Shown here one piece after another: positions 37,355-46,476 of a stretch of 64,000 nt of DNA. Made by a program: the position numbers and the translations under genes. Origin of the DNA: Streptomyces natalensis ATCC 27448. GTDB lineage: Bacteria; Actinomycetota; Actinomycetes; Streptomycetales; Streptomycetaceae. The stretch lies in the NCBI RefSeq assembly GCF_000935125.1, contig NZ_JRKI01000008.1, positions 248,001 to 312,000 of the forward strand. The letters are read 5' to 3'. How positions within the stretch are numbered: the stretch's first letter is position 1; every line of letters starts with the position of its first letter. The notes under the pieces were generated by a model. That model was not told where the DNA came from, did no database searches, and saw only the letters and a list, made by a program, of their open reading frames with translations.

Positions 37355-38479
37355 ATGCACCAACCCATGGCGCTCGCCAAGGGCGCCCGAATCACCGGCG
37401 GGATCATCTGCCTGCTGTTCTTCCTCTGGACCGCCACCTGGCTCGTCACCGACATCAACGCGTTCGGTATCGACGGCCTCTGGGACACCTGGACCGCCCA
37501 GCGCGGCGCCGGCAAGGACCAGGTCACCAACCCGCTCCTGCTCGGCCTCGCCGTCCTTCAGCTGACGGCAGCGTTCGCGGCTCTCGCCGGACAGCGCTCG
37601 GCCGGCGGCCTGCTCGCCGTCGCCACCTCCCTGACGTTCGCCGTCGCCCTCCAGACCGTCATCAGCACGGGACAGCACACCAGCGACGACCGGTGGTTCC
37701 GCAACGCCGACAACTACTCCTCGACGTTCGAGGGCGTTTTCGTCAGCTCGCTGTTGCTGATCATCGTCTCCGTCATCGCCGGGATCGTGCTGCTGGCGGG
37801 TATGCGCGCCTGGCCGCGGCAGAAGCCCAGCGACCCGCCCAAGCGCCCCCTCAAGGCGGCGGGCGTGATCTGCGGTCTGCTGCTCGGGGTGATGGCGCTG
37901 TGCTACGTCATCTGGCACATCTATGTACTGGTGCAGTTCGGCAGCGGCTCGCTCACCTCCTTCTACCTCGGCCAGGGAGGCTTGCTCACCTCCCTGACCC
38001 AGCTGGCCCCCGGCTGGTACTCGTCGGTCTTCCTGCTGCTGACCGCGGTGGCCGCACTCAACGCCCTGATACGCGGCAACGCCGCCCGCGGCCTTGGCAT
38101 CGGCCTCGGCATCGTGCTGTTCCCCGGCGCCGTCCTGGCCGTCATCGCCATGGTGAGCACGGACACGCTCTTCAAGATCGGCAACGAGTTCCCGGGCCTG
38201 GATCTCCTCAGCAACGCCCAGCTGCTGCTGGATCTGTTCGGCTCGGTGGCGCTGGTGGCACTCCTGGGCCGGGGCGAAGCGGTGGCCCCGGCATGGTCCC
38301 CGCCGATGGCTCCGCCGATGGCTCCGCCGATGGCTCCGCCTGGGCCGCCGATGGGTCCGGCCATGGCTCCGCCCGGTCCGCCGATGGCTCCGCCCGGCCC
38401 GCCGATGGGTCCGCCGATGGCTCCCCCCGCGCCGCCGATGGCTCCGCCGCAGGGTGGGTTCGGGCCGCCCCAGCCGTGA
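37355..38479 (+). CDS. Multi-pass membrane protein with Pro/Met-rich tail, unknown function
   Basis: 374 residues. About seven hydrophobic segments span residues 10-310 (for example GIICLLFFLWTATWLVTDI). They are followed by a ~60-residue tail built from PPMAPP, PPGPPMG and PAPPMAPP units, encoded by near-identical repeats at about 38299-38455. No family recognised. The tail is probably cytoplasmic or surface-exposed and flexible. The start at ATG 37355 has AGGGGG upstream; longer frames into iolA are shadows. Confidence 0.7.
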   Translation: MHQPMALAKGARITGGIICLLFFLWTATWLVTDINAFGIDGLWDTWTAQRGAGKDQVTNPLLLGLAVLQLTAAFAALAGQRSAGGLLAVATSLTFAVALQTVISTGQHTSDDRWFRNADNYSSTFEGVFVSSLLLIIVSVIAGIVLLAGMRAWPRQKPSDPPKRPLKAAGVICGLLLGVMALCYVIWHIYVLVQFGSGSLTSFYLGQGGLLTSLTQLAPGWYSSVFLLLTAVAALNALIRGNAARGLGIGLGIVLFPGAVLAVIAMVSTDTLFKIGNEFPGLDLLSNAQLLLDLFGSVALVALLGRGEAVAPAWSPPMAPPMAPPMAPPGPPMGPAMAPPGPPMAPPGPPMGPPMAPPAPPMAPPQGGFGPPQP

Positions 38480-38558
38480 TTCTGTGCCCGCCTGGCGGCG
38501 GGATCGAGGTGGGTTTCGGGGTTGGTCGCCGGGTGCGTCTGGTGGGTGCGGGGCCGGT

Positions 38559-38753
38559 CTTCCACGACTTCGTCGCTCCAGCCCGGCCCCTCCCGCCCGG
38601 TTTGGCGGCCACCCCGGGGTGGTGGGGTGGGGTGCGTGGCGGGTTGCGGCGGCCCTGTACCCGGCGGCCGTCGTTGTTTGTACCTTTCTCCCCCTGGCCG
38701 GGAGGTCGACGGCGGCGGGGAGGCGGCAGGCTGTAGGGACGAAGTCCTGGAAG
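38559..38753. repeat. ~195-bp element bounded by 18/21-bp inverted repeats
   Basis: The left arm at 38559-38579 (starting CTTCCACGACTTCGTC) is mirrored with three mismatches at 38733-38753 (ending GAAGTCCTGGAAG). It fills the gap between two convergent genes. No transposase fits, so it may be a non-autonomous dispersed repeat. Confidence 0.5.
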
Positions 38754-38866
38754 CCTGACGCCGCACCCACAGCAACGGACAGTCGACCGCGGCGGCCGCC
38801 CCCCGCCCGCCGAAGGCGGGCACACAGCAACCCCTACGACGCCGCAGAAAACAACGTGGGGAGAAA

Positions 38867-39892
38867 TCAGGCCGTAGGCCCCCGCATGTGGGCGCTCACC
38901 CACTGCATCGTGCCCTCGCCGAGGCCCTGGACATACGTCGCCGCGCTGTGCGTCCCGTTCGGGACGATCTGGAAGCGTGTCTTGACGGGCCCGTGGCCGT
39001 ACTGGGCGATGAAGCGGCGCACCTTGGGCAGGATGGTGTACTCCTTCGAGCCGTCCTGGAAGGCCAGATAGACCTCCGGTCCGCCGCGCGCTATCAGCCG
39101 ACGGGCCAGGACCTCGGGGTTGTTGGCCAGTTCCTCGCGGGCGTGACCGTTCCAGAGGGGGGAGTCGGGCACGATGTCGGGGCCGTTGGGGATGGCCACC
39201 TTGAACGTTCCGGGGTTCTGGAGCACGTTCTTGAGCGCAGCGAACCCGCCGGACGAAGAGCCCATGATCGCCCAGGCGTCGCGGGTCTTGAGGGTGCGGA
39301 AGTTCTGCCGTACGAGATCGGGCACGTCCTTGCTCAGCCAGGTGCCGATCTTGGGCTGGCCGGGGATGTCGCTGCCGTCGTAGTACTGCTTGTCATTGGG
39401 GTTGAGCACCGGCATGACGACGATGAACGGCAGGCTGGTGCCCTTCTGGGACCACGTGGCGAGGCTCTCCTCCAGCTTGAGGTCCGAGCCGATCCAGTAG
39501 TTGACGGGGTAGCCGTAGGAGCCGGGCAGCGCCTCCATCACCGGGAAGCCCTTGTTCGCGTTGCGCTTCTCGTAGTACTCCGGCGGCGCCCACACCCATA
39601 CCTTCCCGGTGAAGCCCGACTTGGCGCCGTGCAGGGTGGTCACGCCGATGGGGGTGTTCCGACCGGCGCCGCCGACCCGGCTCTCCTCCTTGAACGTGAT
39701 CGGACGCGTGGGGAACTCCACCAGCGACCGCTTGTTCTTCCCGTGCGCTGCTGCCTGCGAGGCGGTGCCCGGCCCGGGGTCGGCGAAGCGCACCGGGGCC
39801 GCCTTGGGCGTGTCGGTCCCGCAGCCGGCCGTACTGGCGAGAACGGTCAGGGTGATCAGGGCGATCACCGGGGTGAACAGGGCTTTGCGCAC
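38867..39892 (-). CDS. Lipoprotein alpha/beta-hydrolase (esterase D / antigen 85-like)
   Basis: 341 residues. The signal peptide ends in the lipobox LASTAGC, so the mature protein is tethered to the outer face of the membrane. The putative-esterase fold has its nucleophile in MGSSSGGFAAL, an acid probably in FQDGSKEY and the histidine in PNGTHSAATY. Relatives include mycolyl-transferase-like and feruloyl-type esterases; the substrate is unknown. Monocistronic and divergent from the FUSC gene. Confidence 0.78.
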   Translation of the reverse strand: MRKALFTPVIALITLTVLASTAGCGTDTPKAAPVRFADPGPGTASQAAAHGKNKRSLVEFPTRPITFKEESRVGGAGRNTPIGVTTLHGAKSGFTGKVWVWAPPEYYEKRNANKGFPVMEALPGSYGYPVNYWIGSDLKLEESLATWSQKGTSLPFIVVMPVLNPNDKQYYDGSDIPGQPKIGTWLSKDVPDLVRQNFRTLKTRDAWAIMGSSSGGFAALKNVLQNPGTFKVAIPNGPDIVPDSPLWNGHAREELANNPEVLARRLIARGGPEVYLAFQDGSKEYTILPKVRRFIAQYGHGPVKTRFQIVPNGTHSAATYVQGLGEGTMQWVSAHMRGPTA

Positions 39893-40112
39893 GACGCCTT
39901 CTCCTTGCTGGCCGACCGGGTCGGACCCCGGTCGGCCAGCAAGAGGGGAGGGCGCAGCGGGAAGGTTTCCTGTGCGAGGTGTCGGATTCGTCGCACCGGA
40001 CCGCGAGGTTCCGGGCGCATGGCCCTGACCTGTGGCGTTTACGGTCAGCGGACGCCAGGTTTACCGGTATTTTCCCGGTACGGGCGGCGCGGGCGGGCAC
40101 TGTACGTGCCCC

Positions 40113-40118
40113 TATTCT
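40113..40118 (+). promoter_or_regulatory. -10 element of a leaderless FUSC transcript
   Basis: TATTCT lies six bases before ATG 40125, the spacing of leaderless actinobacterial genes. No clear -35. Confidence 0.45.
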
Positions 40119-40124
40119 CTCGGT

Positions 40125-42272
40125 ATGACCTGGTCCAGCGCGCTGAAGCAGACCGCCCGCTCCGGACTGACCATCGAGCGCGCCAAGCTCACACCGGTGA
40201 TCGCGGTGCGCGGCGCGGCCGGCGTGGCCCTCGTCATCGGGGTGTGCCTGTGGCGCGGCAATCCGGCCCTGGCGGTCTCCTCCGCGTTCGGCGCCTTCGC
40301 CTCCGGGCTCGTCACCTTCCAGCGCAGTATGCGACCCCGCCCCGTCCTGGCGCTCGCCGTCGCCGGCGCCCTGGCCGTCTCCACCTTCCTGGGCTATCTG
40401 GTCGCCGCCCACCTCCCCGCCTTCGTACTGCTGCTCGCCGGCTGGACCGCGCTCGCCGGGATGGCCTGGGCGGTCGGCCCGGTCTCCGGCCTGGCCGGCA
40501 CCCTGACCGTGGCGATCATGCTGGTCACCGTCACGCTGCCGACCTCCGTCCTGGAGGCCCTGCAACACGCCGCCCTGATCTTCTGCGGCGGTCTCGTCCA
40601 GGCCGCGCTCATCCTCGTCTTCCCGGTACGCCCCTGGGGAGTGCAGCGCGATGCGCTCGCCGATGCGCTGGCCGCCGAGGCCGACTACGCCCGCCGGCTG
40701 CGGCACGACCCGGTGGCGCCCTTCGACCCGGCGCCCCTGATGGACGCCCGTCTCGCCTCGGCGGTGACACCCCGTCAGGCCCGGCGGCGCCCCGTCCAGC
40801 TGCACGGCCCCCGCGGCCTGGCCGAACGCGTCCGGCCGGTCCTCGCCTCCCTGGCCGACCCGGTCGTCGGCGCCCCGGCCGAGGGCCCCGAACGCGACCG
40901 CGCCCGCGACCTCCTCCAGGCCGCCGGCACCGTCCTGGACGCCGTCGCGCACGCCGTACGGCATGACAGCCCGGTACGCCTGCCGCCCGAGGCGATGGCC
41001 ACACTGGAGGTCCCCGCCTCCGGCCCGATGCTGCACGGCGCCGCCCGCCGCTCCGCCTACCGCCTGATCTCCCTGCTCGCCGACGCCGTCGAACTCACCG
41101 ATGAGCCCGTCCAGGCCACCCGCCCCACCACCGAGGCGGAACGCGGGCTGGTTGGGCGGGAAGAAGGCAGCCATCTGCTGCGCCCCAGCGTCCCCCGGCT
41201 CGTCCCGGTCGCCCTGCGTGCCCTGCACCGCGAGACCCGCTGGTCCTCGCCCGTCTTCCGGCACGCCCTGCGGGTCGGCACGGTCGCCGTCTGCGGCTAT
41301 CTCCTGGGCACCGCCCTGCCCTTCGGCCACGGTTACTGGGCGCCGCTGACCTCCGTCATGGTGATGCGCCCCGACTTCGGCCAGACCTATGCGCGCGGGG
41401 TGGCCCGTTTCATCGGCACCCTCGTCGGCGTCACCGTCAGCGGCGGCCTGCTGGCCCTTGCCCACCCCGGGCCGAACGTATGCGCCGGGCTCGCCGTCGT
41501 CTTCGTCTTCCTGATGTACCTGCTGATGCGTACCGGCGTCTCGGTCACCTCGGCCTGTGTGGCCGGTTACGTCATCTTCCTGCTGGGCATCGCCGGGGAG
41601 GGCTGGACCCAGACCGTCGAGGAACGCGTGGTGCTCACCCTCCTCGGCGGGCTGCTCGCGATGCTGTCGTACGCGCTGTTCCCCGCCTGGGAGACGCCCA
41701 GGCTGCGCGACCGCCTCGCCGAATGGCTGATGACGAACGGGCGTTATGCGCTGGCGGTGCTGGACCGTTACGCCCGTCCCGCCGAAGGCCGCCCCCGCCA
41801 GGTCCGCGAGGCCCTCCTCGACGCCCGCGCGGCCCGCGCCGCCTGGGAGGAGAGCGTGGCCCGCGCCGAAAAGGAACCCGTACGCCACCGCGGCCTCTCC
41901 CGCACCGCGGCCACCGCCGCCGGCGCCGCCCTGGCCACCATGGGCCGGGTCACGATGATCATGGAGGCCCACCTTCCCGGCAAGGACGCCGAACCGTCCC
42001 CCGGCGCCGCCGCCTTCGCCGCCGAACTCCGCCCCTCCCTCGAACGCGCCGTGCACGCCGTACGGGAACGCGACCGGCTGGAGTGGAGCGCGCTGCGCGC
42101 CGTATGGGAGCGCTGGGACGCGGAATCCGCCGGCCAGGGCGTCGCCTTGCGGGCCGCGGGCCTCCTCGTGGACGCCCTCGACGACCTCGCGGCGGCCCTC
42201 TCCCGGGGGCGCGGCGGGCGCAAACGGGCGGCGGGCGGAGAAGCGGAGGGAACTATTCCGCCCGCCCAGTAG
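40125..42272 (+). CDS. FUSC-family membrane protein (aromatic acid exporter-like)
   Basis: 715 residues. Two clusters of about five to six membrane helices (about residues 20-170 and 380-520) are each followed by a soluble helical part, the FUSC/YccS layout. The second cluster contains GHGYWAPLTSVMVMRPDFGQTYARG, typical of the family. Related proteins are linked to export of aromatic acids and drugs. There is no ribosome site, consistent with a leaderless start. Confidence 0.78.
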   Translation: MTWSSALKQTARSGLTIERAKLTPVIAVRGAAGVALVIGVCLWRGNPALAVSSAFGAFASGLVTFQRSMRPRPVLALAVAGALAVSTFLGYLVAAHLPAFVLLLAGWTALAGMAWAVGPVSGLAGTLTVAIMLVTVTLPTSVLEALQHAALIFCGGLVQAALILVFPVRPWGVQRDALADALAAEADYARRLRHDPVAPFDPAPLMDARLASAVTPRQARRRPVQLHGPRGLAERVRPVLASLADPVVGAPAEGPERDRARDLLQAAGTVLDAVAHAVRHDSPVRLPPEAMATLEVPASGPMLHGAARRSAYRLISLLADAVELTDEPVQATRPTTEAERGLVGREEGSHLLRPSVPRLVPVALRALHRETRWSSPVFRHALRVGTVAVCGYLLGTALPFGHGYWAPLTSVMVMRPDFGQTYARGVARFIGTLVGVTVSGGLLALAHPGPNVCAGLAVVFVFLMYLLMRTGVSVTSACVAGYVIFLLGIAGEGWTQTVEERVVLTLLGGLLAMLSYALFPAWETPRLRDRLAEWLMTNGRYALAVLDRYARPAEGRPRQVREALLDARAARAAWEESVARAEKEPVRHRGLSRTAATAAGAALATMGRVTMIMEAHLPGKDAEPSPGAAAFAAELRPSLERAVHAVRERDRLEWSALRAVWERWDAESAGQGVALRAAGLLVDALDDLAAALSRGRGGRKRAAGGEAEGTIPPAQ

Positions 42273-42377
42273 TCTTCCTGAGTGCCCGCAATGGACGTCA
42301 TTGGATATCAATGTGTATCAATGAGCGGCATTCGCCTTTGGTGACCCAATAGGTCCGTCTGCGCCACAATGCCCGAA

Positions 42378-42467
42378 GACCGTTCCCGAGGCGACCGTCC
42401 CCGCGGCGTTCGTTCCCCGGGCGGTCGTCGTCCAACTCGATCGTCCCCCGGCGATCGTTGTCCCGTC
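42378..42467. repeat. Six degenerate 15-bp tandem repeats upstream of the mbl-like gene
   Basis: Period-15 units such as GACCGTTCCCGAGGC, GACCGTCCCCGCGGC and GTTCGTTCCCCGGGC run end to end; the fourth unit is the most diverged. They end 23 bp before the start codon. Confidence 0.6.
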
Positions 42468-42490
42468 GAGAGAGAGCACCCGAACTCCCC

Positions 42491-43642
42491 ATGGCGTCCA
42501 GCACTTCCTCGAGAACGTCGTCCGGCACATCCGCCGACCGGTCCGGCGCCTACGACATCGGCATCGACCTCGGCACCGCCAACACCCTGGTCTACGCCCG
42601 CGGCAAGGGCGTGGTGCTGAACGAACCGTCCGTCGTCGCCGTCAGCGCCACCGGCGAGATCATCGCCGTCGGATCGGACGCCAAGCGCACCATCGGCCGC
42701 ACGCCGTCCGGGATCAGCGCGATGCGCCCGCTGCGCGAAGGCGTCATCGCCGACTTCGACGCCGCCGAGCGGATGCTGCGCGCCCTGCTGAAGAAGGCCC
42801 TGCCCGCCCGCCGTTTCGCCCGGCCCCGGGTGGTCATCTGCGTCCCCTCCGGCATCACCGGCGTCGAGCGCCGCGCGGTGGTCGACTCCGCCCGCAGCGC
42901 CGGTGCCCGCGAGGTCCATCTGATCGAGGAGCCGATGGCCGCCGCGATCGGTGCGGGCCTGCCCGTCGACGAGCCCGTCGGCTGCATGGTGGTCGACATC
43001 GGCGGCGGCACCACCGAGGTCGCCGTCGTCTCCATGGGCGGCCTGGTCACCGCCCAGTCCGTACGGATCGCCGGCGACGCCCTGGACGCCGCCATCGCCG
43101 CGCACATCAAGAAGAAGCATGCGCTGTCCATCGGCGAACGCACCGCGGAGGACATCAAGATCGCCATCGGCTCGGCGGCCCGGATTCCCGCTCCCCGTGC
43201 CGCCCCTGACGACGACGGTGACGGCGACGGGGAGGGCGATGATGCCGGTACGCCGCCGCCCCGCAACTCCTTCACCGTCCGCGGCCGCGACCACGTCACC
43301 GGCCTGCCCCGCCTCCAGGAAATCACCGAGGACGAAATCCGCGACGCCCTCACCGAGCCGGTCGACGCCATCATCCGCGCCGTCCACCAGACCCTCGACG
43401 CCTGCCCGCCGGAGCTCTCCGGGGACATCATCGAGAACGGCATCGCACTCACCGGCGGCGGCGCCCTGCTGCGCGGCCTGGACCTGCGACTGCACCAGGA
43501 GATGGGTGTCCCGGTGACCGTCGCCGACCAGCCGCTGGACTGCGTCGTCAACGGCACCGCCAAATGCGTCGACGAATTCGCCGCACTGCGCGGCCTGCTG
43601 GCGGGCGCGAAGGAACGGCCGCGCAGGACGGTGCGGTTGTGA
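42491..43642 (+). CDS. mbl: MreB/Mbl-family actin-like protein
   Basis: 383 residues. Actin-fold nucleotide motifs: phosphate 1 DIGIDLGTANTLVYARG, phosphate 2 VVDIGGGTTEVAVVS and adenosine GIALTGGGALLRGLD. An acidic/Pro insert (about residues 240-262, DDDGDGDGEGDD) is absent from canonical MreB. There is no mreC/mreD next door, so this is the stand-alone Mbl type, which in Streptomyces acts in spore-wall assembly. The symbol is tentative. Confidence 0.85.
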   Translation: MASSTSSRTSSGTSADRSGAYDIGIDLGTANTLVYARGKGVVLNEPSVVAVSATGEIIAVGSDAKRTIGRTPSGISAMRPLREGVIADFDAAERMLRALLKKALPARRFARPRVVICVPSGITGVERRAVVDSARSAGAREVHLIEEPMAAAIGAGLPVDEPVGCMVVDIGGGTTEVAVVSMGGLVTAQSVRIAGDALDAAIAAHIKKKHALSIGERTAEDIKIAIGSAARIPAPRAAPDDDGDGDGEGDDAGTPPPRNSFTVRGRDHVTGLPRLQEITEDEIRDALTEPVDAIIRAVHQTLDACPPELSGDIIENGIALTGGGALLRGLDLRLHQEMGVPVTVADQPLDCVVNGTAKCVDEFAALRGLLAGAKERPRRTVRL

Positions 43643-43690
43643 AACGGCCGCCCGGGAGGGGGCGGCGGTAAAGGAGCCGCCGGCCGGCGC

Positions 43691-44485
43691 TCAGGCGGTC
43701 GGCGGGCGGCGGCCGCGCCTTCGGGCAGGGGCGGGGGCCTTCGCCCGTCGGGCGATATGCGCCTCCAGGCCGTCCAGGATGCGCTCCAGCCCGAATTCCA
43801 GGGACTGGTCGCGGGAATCGGTCTCCTCGGCGGAGGCGAGGGCGGCGGTGAGCGCCGGGAAGCGGTCGGAACGCCCGATGAGCAGTTCGTTGAGGGCCGC
43901 GGCCATCACCTGCTCCGGCTCCTTGGCCTGCGCACTGCTCAGCCCCAGCGACGCCGAGATCTGGGTGATGGCCCGGACGTGGCCGGTCACGACGACCACG
44001 GCGTCGAGCTGTTCGCCGCCGTTCAGGCCGGTGTCCGACAGGGCGCCGAGGGCGCGTTCGGCCCAGTCGAGCTCATTGGGCCCCATGACGCGCGGGCCGA
44101 CGGTCGCCTCCAGGAGCCAGGGGTGGCGCCGGAACGCCGCCGCCAGCTGCCCGGCCCACTCGCGCAGCGCGGTCCGCCAGTCGCCGCCGGCCGCCGCCGG
44201 AGGTTCGCCCATGGCCGTGTCGACCATCAGCGCCACCAGCTCCGTCTTGCCCGGGACATAGCGGTACAAGGACATCTTGGTGAAGTCCAGTTCGCCCGCG
44301 ACCCGCTGCATGGAAACCGCTCCGAGCCCGCCGGTGTCGGCGAGGTCCATGGCCGTACGGATGATCCGCTCCAGGCTCAGCGCCGGCTTCGGACCGCGGC
44401 TGGGCCGCTCACGCCCGCCCCACAGCAGCTCCACGCTGCCTGCCTGATCCCCGAACACGCTGCGCTTCTCGTCGTCTCCAGCCAC
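43691..44485 (-). CDS. TetR family repressor
   Basis: 264 residues. N-terminal HTH in LERIIRTAMDLADTGGLGAVSMQRVAGEL, then TKMSLYRYV; the C-terminal ligand domain is of the TetR_C type. It is divergent from the flavin monooxygenase, and the palindrome at 44610-44622 on that promoter is its likely operator. Confidence 0.85.
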   Translation of the reverse strand: MAGDDEKRSVFGDQAGSVELLWGGRERPSRGPKPALSLERIIRTAMDLADTGGLGAVSMQRVAGELDFTKMSLYRYVPGKTELVALMVDTAMGEPPAAAGGDWRTALREWAGQLAAAFRRHPWLLEATVGPRVMGPNELDWAERALGALSDTGLNGGEQLDAVVVVTGHVRAITQISASLGLSSAQAKEPEQVMAAALNELLIGRSDRFPALTAALASAEETDSRDQSLEFGLERILDGLEAHIARRAKAPAPARRRGRRPPTA

Positions 44486-44609
44486 CCCCGCATCCTAAAA
44501 CCGTCTCCGGCCCCGCCCCCGAACCCGCTTCCTCACCTGCCGCCCATTCGGGACGTTTCCGGCATCCGCTTCCGGGACTGTTTCCGGGGTACACAAATAA
44601 GTGTCCAGC

Positions 44610-44622
44610 GGATACAGTATCC
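44610..44622. promoter_or_regulatory. TetR operator overlapping the monooxygenase promoter
   Basis: GGATACAGTATCC is a perfect palindrome. It covers TACAGT (44613-44618), which pairs with TACACA (44590-44595) at 17-bp spacing as a promoter. Confidence 0.65.
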
Positions 44623-44691
44623 ACCAGACGCAGTTTCTGTCCGGTCGGGCGACAGTGAACCGACCGCTGCACAAGGGGGGAACGAGCACTG

Positions 44692-45984
44692 ATGAACGGA
44701 ATGACGAACGGCACGGCGAACGGAACGGTGAAACCCGCGGACCTACCCCAGACGGTCCTGATCTCCGGCGCCAGCGTGGCGGGCCCGGCGCTGGCGTACT
44801 GGCTCGCGCGCTACGGCTATCGGCCCACCGTGATCGAGGTGGCCCCGTCCCTGCGCGGCGGCGGCTTCGCCGTGGACTTCCGGGGGGAGGTGCACACGTC
44901 CGTGCTGGAGCGCATGGGCCTCCTGGGCGAAATCGGCCGACGGGCCACCGGCGGCGGCAGTCCGATGGCCTTCATCGATGCCGAGGGGCGCCAACTGGCC
45001 GCACTCCCACCGGAGTTTGCGGGCGGCGACCTCGAAATTCTCCGCTCGGACCTCTCCCGCATCCTGTACGACCACAGCCTGCGCGCCCCCGCCGACGAGA
45101 CCGGCTCCGCCACCGCCGCCTCCACCACCTACCTCTTCGGCGACTCCATCACCTCCCTTACCGAGTCCGACGACGGCGTCCGCGTCACCTTCGAGCGGGC
45201 CGCGGCGCGCACATTCGACCTCGTCGTCGGTGCCGACGGGCTGCACTCCACGGTCCGCCGCCTGGCCTTCGGCCCGGAGCGGGACTTCGTCAGCCACCTC
45301 GGCCACTACGTGGCCGGCTGGGACCTGCCCGCCGATGCCACCGACCTCGGTGCCCGCCCGGTCGGCTATTCCGAGCCCGGCCGGCTGGTCACCGTCGGCC
45401 GTACGCCCCGGCGCGCACACGATCCGGGCTACACGGGCGAGATCTTCTGCGTCTTCGCCTCCGAGCAGGAGCTGTCCTACGACCGGCGCGATCCGGACGC
45501 CCAGAAGAAGGCCATAGCCGAGGCGTATACGGGATGCGGCTGGCGGACGCCGGAGCTCATCGACACCCTGTGGGCCGCGGGCGACCTCTATTTCGACTCC
45601 ATCAGCCGAGTCGACGTGCCCCACTGGTCCACCGGCCGGATCGTCCTCCTCGGCGACGCCGCATACGGTGCCACGGTGGGCGGTATGGGCACCGGATCCG
45701 CGCTGGTCGGCGCCTATGTCCTGGCGGGCGAACTGGCCCTGGCGGCGGGCGATCACGCCAGGGCCTTCGCCCGCTACGAACAGCAGCTGCGCCCCTATGT
45801 GACCCCCTGTCAGGAAGGTGGCCGTGGCACCGGCGAATTCCTGGCCCCGGCCACTCAGGAGGCCATCGACGCACGCAACGCCGCCCTGAACGACCCCGCC
45901 ATGGTCCGAGCCATGCTCGACCAGGGGAACACCCTCTCCACCGGCATATCCCTTCCCGACTACGCGGCCCTGGTGGCGCCCTGA
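44692..45984 (+). CDS. FAD-dependent monooxygenase (TetX/PHBH-type)
   Basis: 430 residues. FAD motifs: VLISGASVAGPALAYWLARYG (about residue 21), the DG motif LVVGADGLHSTVRR and RIVLLGDAAYGATVGGMGTG (about 315). Related enzymes hydroxylate aromatic antibiotics and metabolites. The N-terminus is a short Asn/Gly/Thr repeat. Paired with a divergent TetR gene, it looks like an inducible detoxification unit. AAGGGGGGA precedes ATG 44692. Confidence 0.82.
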   Translation: MNGMTNGTANGTVKPADLPQTVLISGASVAGPALAYWLARYGYRPTVIEVAPSLRGGGFAVDFRGEVHTSVLERMGLLGEIGRRATGGGSPMAFIDAEGRQLAALPPEFAGGDLEILRSDLSRILYDHSLRAPADETGSATAASTTYLFGDSITSLTESDDGVRVTFERAAARTFDLVVGADGLHSTVRRLAFGPERDFVSHLGHYVAGWDLPADATDLGARPVGYSEPGRLVTVGRTPRRAHDPGYTGEIFCVFASEQELSYDRRDPDAQKKAIAEAYTGCGWRTPELIDTLWAAGDLYFDSISRVDVPHWSTGRIVLLGDAAYGATVGGMGTGSALVGAYVLAGELALAAGDHARAFARYEQQLRPYVTPCQEGGRGTGEFLAPATQEAIDARNAALNDPAMVRAMLDQGNTLSTGISLPDYAALVAP

Positions 45985-46476
45985 GCTCTGGACGGGCAGG
46001 GCTGCCGGCGGCACCTCGAAAAGGAACGCAAGGCAGGAGAGTTGATTTCGCTGTCGTAAATATGACTACCGAGGTCACCGCTCAATTACCGCCGATGAGC
46101 AAATGAGTGACGGTGTATCGGTTCCCGTGACCCTCCCATGGGGACATCTCGTTGCCCCTGCGGAAGGGGCAACCGCAAGCCCGATCGGCAGACCCCGTCA
46201 ACGGGCCAATCGACGAGCCGAATCAATAAGCCCATGAATGCGCCCAATGAATGAGATCAGGGAGGGGATGTGACATGATTTTCGGGCTGTTTCGGCAGAT
46301 CGCATCCCGCGGTTCGGGTGATGACCCGCGTAGCACGCCCGAGTTGAGCCCGGTATTGGCCGACACGGGGTGCATAGTGCAGTGAAATCCCAAATGACTA
46401 CTTTTAGTGTGTATATGCTCACAATAAGTAGTCACGTCAGGGCTCCCTGCACATGTCATGAAGGGTCAAGGGTTCC
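45985..46476. other. Upstream region of the first surface-protein cassette
   Basis: 492 bp. Contains the distal element at 46107-46155 and, near the gene, the dyad GACTACTT (about 46395-46402) mirrored as AAGTAGTC (about 46429-46436). No convincing gene is seen. Confidence 0.5.
46107..46155 (+). promoter_or_regulatory. Distal element, copy 1: GTGAC-N15-GTGAC then CGTTGC
   Basis: GTGAC at 46107-46111 and 46127-46131, then CGTTGC at 46150-46155, 322 bp before ATG 46477. CGTGAC-N18-CGTTGC resembles sigma-BldN-type boxes. The same set occurs at 49964-50011 (minus) and 52180-52227. Confidence 0.55.

Noticed and set aside
38480..38866. Short ORFs within the inverted-repeat gap
   Set aside because: No ribosome sites, and composition follows the repeat rather than coding bias.
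46063..46107. 13-codon ORF MTTEVTAQLPPMSK
   Set aside because: No ribosome site, and the other two distal-element copies have no counterpart.
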